A stretch of DNA of 64,000 bases, taken from Fragum whitleyi. Taxonomy: Eukaryota; Mollusca; Bivalvia; Cardiida; Cardiidae. Each line of letters opens with the position of its first letter. Position 1 is the stretch's first letter. The stretch lies in NCBI GenBank assembly GCA_948146395.1, contig OX411559.1:40829432-40893431 (forward strand), written 5' to 3'. Shown here one piece after another: positions 57,407 to 64,000 of the stretch. The notes under the pieces were generated by a model. It saw only the letters and a list, made by a program, of their open reading frames with translations. It was not told the origin of the DNA and searched no databases. The translations under genes and the position numbers were made by a program.

Positions 57407-57845
57407 CAGCAACATCAGGAAATTGACAGGAAAAAATAATACTAAACGATTTTAGAATAAAATTTAATGAGTATGTGGAGCGAGTTTTCAATGAAATTAA
57501 AGGGAGGTAATCCAACTTAGCTAATTTCGTTCAAGAAGAACAAAAATAGCGACATTGATAACCTCCCTTTAATAAAATATGCATACAGGATCAATGAATC
57601 GAACCCTGTGTCTTCACGAACGCATTATACGCTCGTAAAATTCAATTATGTCTGTCAAATCGTGGATTTTTTTTATATATCGCTTTTTAATTTGAATATA
57701 GTTGATGAGTTTTAATATATTCAGTGACTTTGGCGCGTTTTTGAATGGTTTGTGTGAGTGTTTGGATCGAATGAATGGAGCGCTGAGTGAGTAATTTTAT
57801 TGTTTTTGATTGGAACGAGTGTCAATTTCATGATATTGTTTACTG
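57407..57845. mobile_element. TA-flanked ~420-bp MITE, copy 13
   Basis: CAGCAACATCAGGAAATTGA start (left TA lost) and CATGATATTGTTTACTG|TA end. Confidence 0.75.
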
Positions 57846-58220
57846 TACTGCATACATTCTACAATGCGAGTCGAAAATCTTCTATAATACGCTTAAGAAA
57901 GTCGCGTGCCCGTTAATGACATTGATGCACAGGTTATAAAAATTCACGTCCAAAATATGGAAGTGTACCTCTTTCTAATTGGTCAATCTAATTTCTAAGA
58001 AAATTTGTGGGTGCACTCTCTTTTTTAATATGCTCGTAAAATATTAGGGGGTCTGCTCGTAAAATATAAGCGCGCACCCTATCATTTATTTTTTTAATGT
58101 ATATCTTTTACATTTACTCTAGCCTGTAGATATTTATACGCCAAGGACCATATGAAGGCTTTCGACCTATGTAGCGCACCATGTATGTCTGATGTTGAGG
58201 ATAATCGTTTGTTTCACTTT

Positions 58221-58325
58221 AAGATCGATTTATATGCATTGAGTGAACAACAAAAGCTATATTTTCACGAGTCACGAGTGAAAATGTAGCTTCTGTTGTT
58301 CACGAAATGAAATATGAATCGATCT
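58221..58325. repeat. Palindrome GATCGATTTATATGCATT
   Basis: Arms GTGAACAACAAAAGCTATAT TTTCAC and GTGAAAATGTAGCTTCTGTT GTTCAC around GAGTCAC, plus outer AGATCGATT / AATCGATCT. Confidence 0.75.
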
Positions 58326-58696
58326 GACTCGAAAATTATTCTATTTCTTTATTGCAAAAGTGAGACAAAATTTGAAATTTCTAGGACATATTTTCTTAAA
58401 ACGCGTCATTTAGCGCGTGATTGCTATGCAACGTTCATTGTGACGTCACCTATTTCGCCCCGCATAGATGACGTCAGATAGGATGAAATGCACAAAAAGC
58501 AGGGTATAAGTTTTTGATCATTTCACTGCTTTTGCGATGAGCTTATCAAGTGATAATCTATCGTTATTTCTCGTTAAACCACCGAAAAGCATCAAAGTAA
58601 ATACCTTTTTACATCTTTATCTTAGAAATGAAACCCCTAATATGAGAAAAGGCTTTGTCATTTACATGGAGTAGTCCATGAGCCAGAATGAGTTTT

Positions 58697-61600
58697 GTTC
58701 CCCCCCCCCCCCCCGGGGGAATTTTGTAGACCATATTTTTCTGAAAGTCCATGGTATGTAGAACATTTTGAGACATGTTAGCACTCTGGCGAGTGGGGCT
58801 TTTGTAAGATACGTTACTTTAAAGTAGGAAGTAGGACACCCCACAAAAATTTGAAAATGAATTTTAAAAGAGTGCCCCAAAAATTGAGGTCAAAATGACA
58901 AAAAGTTGACTTCTTATACATATAATTGTGTTACTGATTAACTGTAGGATCCATTTATGGAATTTTTTGAAGAATCTGGTCATCTTAAGAGTTATGATAT
59001 TGCAGTAAAATACGTTACCCTTCAATTTCATAGAAACCTATAAATAAATAAATAAATTGTCCATCCCTGCCTCACTGGGAATTTTGTTAACATTGCCTGT
59101 TTGATAGTCCATGGTATATAGAACATTTTGAGACTTGTTAGCACTCTGACAAGTGGGGCGTTAGTGAGATACGTTACCTCAAAGTTAATTACCTATCATA
59201 TTTTCAAGACAAGATTTTAGGTTTGAACAGTGAAAAAATGAGTCAAAATGACCAGAAGTGATCTTTTAATACCACAATTTATGTTGCTGAATGTATGTAG
59301 AGCAAATTTATGGTAATAGTTTGTAAATAAATTCCCCTTGAAGGCAAGATATGGAAGTAAAATTCGTTACTTTTGAATTTCAAAGAAAGGCACATAGATA
59401 GAAATGATTTTTTCATAGCTGCCCCATTGGGAAGATTGTTAACAATGCTTTTCTTAAAGCCTATGCAATATTGAACATTTTGAAACTTGTTAGCAGTCTG
59501 GCCACTGGGGCAAATGCGAGATACGTTACTTTAAAGAAACCAACCCATAAAATATTCATAAAACAATTTTAGATGTATGTCTTGTAATAGAAATTACCTG
59601 TAAATTACTAAAAAATAAATGATATTGTGTTTTGTTAATGATATTTGTGATTCTGGAGATATTTGAAGCCCATTTACATAATGACTTGAAAAATATAGCC
59701 CTTTAAAGCAATGCATGGGAGTAAAATATGTTACATTTAAATCTTAATTTAATGTACTCAAAAGAAATGTTATATTCATCAATGTTCTACTGAATGTTTT
59801 GTTTACTTTGTTTTTCTATAAGCTTCTCTTCTTTGGGAATTTTTAAATTTTTATATTCATCTGGCCATCAAGCTTTTTGCAAAATACGTTAATCTAAAGT
59901 AACCAATTTACCCATCAATTACCATAGGCTTATTCATTTCTCATCTGATTGCAATTATTGTAAAATCCCTCATTGTCTAAATCAACTACAAACCATAACA
60001 GTTTATAGAATTTTTAAGGTATCGATATAAATTTTAATCATGTCAAGACTCATTGTGGTTTTAAAAGCGTGCAAAATACGTTACCACTTATTTATAGGTA
60101 TAATATTGAGCCGCTATCATAGTTTAAGGAAATGCAGCAAACACAATGTTGAGGCAGCTTCCAAACACAATGTTGAGGCACCTTATGGTTTCTTCTATGT
60201 TTGAGTCTTTTTTCACATTTTTAGAATAAAACACAAGTTAAATATGTTACTTCTGATGATAAGAGACAGTTTTCATTGTGAAAAATGATGACCAAATAGA
60301 TGAAAAAGCTGTTCCTACAATATTTTTAAGCAATATTTCCCTTAATTTAGTACAGAAAAGTTAAAAATATTTCTTAGAGTTGATCATGATAGTAGCCCAG
60401 TTGGTAGCACATTGGATTTGGTAGCGCATTTGACTCCATTTCATAGGTACAAGGTTTCATCAGCCAGTACAAACGAGTTGATTATCATTCATCTTCGTTG
60501 TATAAGTAGCTAGAGGCTTTAATAGGATGATGTGATGAATGGAATGATGTGTACGATAAATGCAAGGAATTCATGGTTAGGTGGATAAGCCATCTCGATA
60601 AGAGTGTTATACTGTTAAAATGGCCTGAAATTTCCTTGAAGCATTTTAGCTCTCTATTGTTTTCAATTGAATGCAAAGTACATTGCATGCAATCCAAGTT
60701 TTGCCAAGAAACTGCGCAATTCGGTTCAATACTGAAAATTTACAAGTAATATGACCATATTATGTTCAAATAAATAAAAAATTGCCAAATACATTTTGAT
60801 TTAGCTCAAAGACAAAGACAGTAATATATGTTACATTTAAAAGACCTTTTTTGTAGAAAATCAAACATAATTGCTGCTTCCAAAGGACAATTAAATGCAC
60901 ACCAATTGTAATTCTCTTAACCATGATTAGTTCTTACAAAAGTAAAGATTTTTGTAAAACAAAGATGCTAAAAAAATGATTTAACTTTCAACTAGATACA
61001 AACTACAAGTACTTTTTATGCAGAAAGAAACATGTCTTAGACAGAATTTGTGCTTCTTTTATATCTTACATTGTGAAACAATAAAAGAATTATGATAAAT
61101 TGCTTAAGCAATACGATTTCATCAATATCAAGCCCTCATTCAAATACAACCCAAGACTTGATTCATAAAAATAAGAAAATTGCATGATGGGTCTATAAGT
61201 CCCATGCTTATAAGAGCTTTATAGGTGTTTATGTGTAAATGGCTGGTGAATTGACATTCTATTTGCATTCCTGTTTGACATTATGCTGGCTGACTTTCAA
61301 TATGTATGTACATGCAGTTTGTGTTAAAGTAGAGAAAAGAATTGAAGAATGCCCATTCTAATTAATATACTCATGGTTCTTGGGCATAACTCTCATATTT
61401 TTCTCATGTGCACAAGTACAAGACTCCTCTACTAACCATTTAGTTTTATTCTAACCACTTGGCCAACATTCCAGACAAACAATTTAAAAAACATGCAGTA
61501 AAACCGAAAAATCCATCTTAATCAAAGAGAAACAATAATTTTGATTTTAATGGCTACAGTATTGACACTGAAGTGAATTAACGATAATTGCGACTTGTTT

Positions 61601-63047
61601 CATACAAATGGTAACATACGTTACTAGATTATGACCATCAGTATTCTGTTTGAAAACATTTATTGGCAACGAACAAACCAATGCACGAAATTAGAGATAA
61701 ATGATAAACTTGCTTAAGTGACTAAGTAATTTTAAAAAAAAAAGTTTCAATTGATTAATTTTTTTAGCTGTCATGCTGCATTGTGTGATAGATAGATATG
61801 TAATTGCACTGAACAGATATTTCCCTATGATGAAATTAAACAACAGGTATAGTACAACACAAAGTACCTATCCATATCTATCAAAAAGCCAGTATTTGAG
61901 TATTTCAGGGTATTTGTAATTTCTAATGTAAAATGATTATCAAGATCTGTGCTTACTTAGAAGGGTGTAGGTATTTCGATTTCAGCAATTGGATATACAT
62001 GTATTAATGATTTGGCTATTTCAAAATTATGATCTCAAATCTTGTTATCAAATTTTTTAACTTTGTGAGATGGAATACTACAAATAATACTAACTTCAAT
62101 TTGTGTGATTTATCACTTTACATTAAAAGACAATATGTAAATACTAGCATTAGATAAGAATTTTCTTCTTGGCGGTTCAAAGATATAACAATGACTTCTC
62201 AATTAAGGTCTAAATTTTAATACCATAAGTGCTAGGGGATCTTTGATCTTTTGTTGGTCACACATTTGCTTTCAGTACCAATGCATTTTCTAAGAAACAG
62301 AATTGAGAGCTATAAATTCTAAGAATTTTAATCCTTATTGATGAAAAATAAACATTTTAAACAGGTTTTGGTAAAATATTTTGAGGTAACGTAAGTTACA
62401 ATATTTCTTTAGAGACATAAAGCATTTTTTGTTATAAAGATATCAGTTAGAAATGATATTCTTGTTTTATTATGCATGATCAGAGTATTAAATTGCACCT
62501 GACATTCTCCTTTCCGTTTATGAACTGCATATGAAATTACATTGTATAAAGGGTTTGAAATGACACACGCTAAAATCTTTTCATTTCTACGTATAAAACA
62601 CGTAATATGCAGGCCAAAATAGACTATGTAAATATGAATTCATCATATTATCGTGTGAAATTTGCCAACAAGAGTTGACTTTGAATATTTTTGGCGCCCA
62701 AATGCAAATATCTTTATATTGGCAAATATTGAGAAACAATTTTGTAATTGTAACGTATATTTCACGTATTTTCCTGAATCATACATGATTCTGTGGATGT
62801 TTCATCACTCATACTCAAGAATCTTGTATGAGATAGTACTAAAAATCGCAATTTGCCCAAAGAATTTCACAAAAAGGGAGCAAAATGTAGCATTTAATAA
62901 GGATCTAGGGTGGGTGATTTCAAAGTAACGTATCTTACAAAAGCCCCACTCGCCAGAGTGCTAACACGTCTTAAAATGTTGCTTATACATGTACCTTTCA
63001 GAAAATTATAGTGTACAAAATTCCCCCTGGGGGGGGGGGGGGGGGAA
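58697..63047. mobile_element. 4.35 kb TIR element with phased TACGTTAC motifs
   Basis: The left ~58697-58820 (C-run, GGGGGAATTTTGTAGACCAT .. TTAGCACTCTGGCGAGTGGG .. GATACGTTAC) is inverted at 62922-63047 and ends in a 17-base G-run. Arms are ~125 bp with few differences, and the CTCTGGCGAGTGGGGCTTTT block is exact. The left part consists of ~355-bp tandem units in which TACGTTAC or close variants recur at 58810, 59011, 59170, 59363, 59522, 59727, 59885, 60077 and 60243, alternating ~200 and ~160 bp. No ORF with a recognisable product. A degenerate SINE sits at about 60385-60615. The superfamily is unknown. Confidence 0.7.
60385..60615 (+). mobile_element. Degenerate SINE inside the TACGTTAC element
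   Basis: GATAGTAGCCCAGTTGGTAGC .. AGGTACAAGGTTTCATCAG, then AATAGGATGATGTGATG .. TTCATGGTTAGGTGGATAAG follows the order of the 9713 SINE. Allowing for its length restores the ~355-bp spacing to the next motif (60827). Confidence 0.45.
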
Positions 63048-63376
63048 ACAGGGGTCCCAGTAGCCCATAGTCTAGAGGAACGGTCGGCCCAAAAATTCGG
63101 TCAATCCGAATCGTAAAAGGTTGTAAAAGTCATTACAATTTTATTTGGAAGACGTGCTCATACGACGTAGAGGCCGGATGAAAATTTCTTTGTCGAAGTC
63201 CATTAATAGCCTCTATAATTGCTCATCTTTCTGTAAATATCTATTCCTTAAGTGGTGACTTTATGCTAGAGTATTGTTATTTAAAGATTAAGATTGGTTT
63301 CTTTGCCTGTATATTCAATTTCAACACATTGCGCAGGGAGAAAACCTGGAAATTCTGTCAAACAATAATAATGACA

Positions 63377-63937
63377 CAGTTAGTCACATCGTGAAAAGTT
63401 TAATGATTTACTAACGAATTTTGAATGATATTGAATGAGTGCGCGTAGCGAGTTTTGAATGAAAATTAGGGGTGGTAATGAATATCGCTAAGTTTGTAAA
63501 AATTGGGCGAACTTAGCGATGATCCATCTCCTCCCTTTAATAAAATTTATCGTTTCTGCCCGTTTGTTAATCTTTTCCGGCTAAACAAACTCCTTTAAAT
63601 CCTCACTAAAAAAAGAATTGTGCAATGATGAACGACTTTGAAGCGTTTTTGAAGGCTTTGGGGGCCAGGAACAATGAATGGGTGATTTAGAATGTTTTTG
63701 ATCGGGATGAATGTTAATTTCACGATTTTAACCCATTTGCTGTTTAATCCCTGCTTTTTACGTGCCTGTAATTTTATGATTGAGAAAACTTTGTGAAATT
63801 TCTTCCTTTTCTATACTATTTTCAACCCTACTGAATGGTTATTTTTCAATTCAAATCCTCTTTTAAATATGATTTACAAAACCTTTGAATTTGGACAGGT
63901 CTAAAATTTTGATAAACAGGAAAGGGTTAACTAACTG
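63377..63937. mobile_element. TA-flanked MITE, copy 14, split by a TTAA MITE
   Basis: CAGTTAGTCACATCGTGAAA start and TTAATTTCACGATTTTAA at 63731. The last bases CTAACTG|TA resume at 63931 after the insert. Confidence 0.8.
63732..63926. mobile_element. TTAA-flanked MITE, 195 bp (inverted copy of 11764)
   Basis: TTAA at 63728-63731 and 63927-63930; ends CCCATTTGCTGTTTAA / TAAACAGGAAAGGG. Matches 11764-11984 in reverse without the 31-bp inner hairpin. Confidence 0.85.
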
Positions 63938-64000
63938 TAATAACAATAATAACCACGAAATGACTGGATCAAGCAAGACGTCGAAATATTTAAAAAGAAA

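Overview
The window looks like a slice of a large, AT-rich, repeat-dense animal genome, most likely a bivalve mollusc. The evidence is spliceosomal introns with GT..AG borders, a spliced cytosolic ribosomal protein gene, tRNA-derived SINEs and arrays of the (GTCC)n 'pearl'/Helitron-like type known from bivalves. It is not bacterial: there are no operons, no long ORFs and no rRNA. Species assignment is inference.

The one confident gene is RPL19 (plus strand, 2908-8092). Four 3' exons with clean splice sites encode the last 156 residues of eukaryotic ribosomal protein L19 (eL19). The 5' exons (about 40 residues) are not found and probably lie left of the window. Its introns carry a SINE, a pearl-like array, TTAA-flanked elements and two families of hairpins.

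From 8.1 kb rightwards I see no intact protein gene, only isolated exon-like pieces. These are starts at 18481, 35314 and 36255, and three minus-strand exon-like pieces at 26211-24123. The latter lie inside a 6.5 kb element (19863-26366) with perfect 67-bp terminal inverted repeats and a 5-bp target duplication. That element sits inside a SINE, which itself sits inside an older hairpin repeat: a fully resolved three-layer nest.

The rest is a mosaic of at least a dozen repeat families. (1) Pearl/Helitron-like tandem arrays begin AGCTC after a T-run and end near CTCTTGT (1.7, 7.3, 10.1, 13.0, 27.6, 32.8, 37.8, 43.1 and 48.1 kb). (2) About 14 copies of a roughly 420-bp TA-flanked MITE with ends CAGTTAA..TTAACTG are found at 13.8 kb and from 37 kb to the right edge. 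(3) A roughly 155-bp foldback MITE flanked by TTAA has seven copies. (4) There are tRNA-headed SINEs of at least three kinds. (5) There are several smaller TIR elements. (6) A 4.35 kb element (about 58697-63047) is bounded by inverted ~125-bp repeats next to C/G homopolymers. Its left part is a ~355-bp tandem array with two phased TACGTTAC motifs per unit.

The items most worth a second look are the nested 6.5 kb TIR element with its exon-like pieces, the phased TACGTTAC element, and the repeated hairpins in RPL19 introns. All repeat families were recognised by reading the window against itself; no database was searched.
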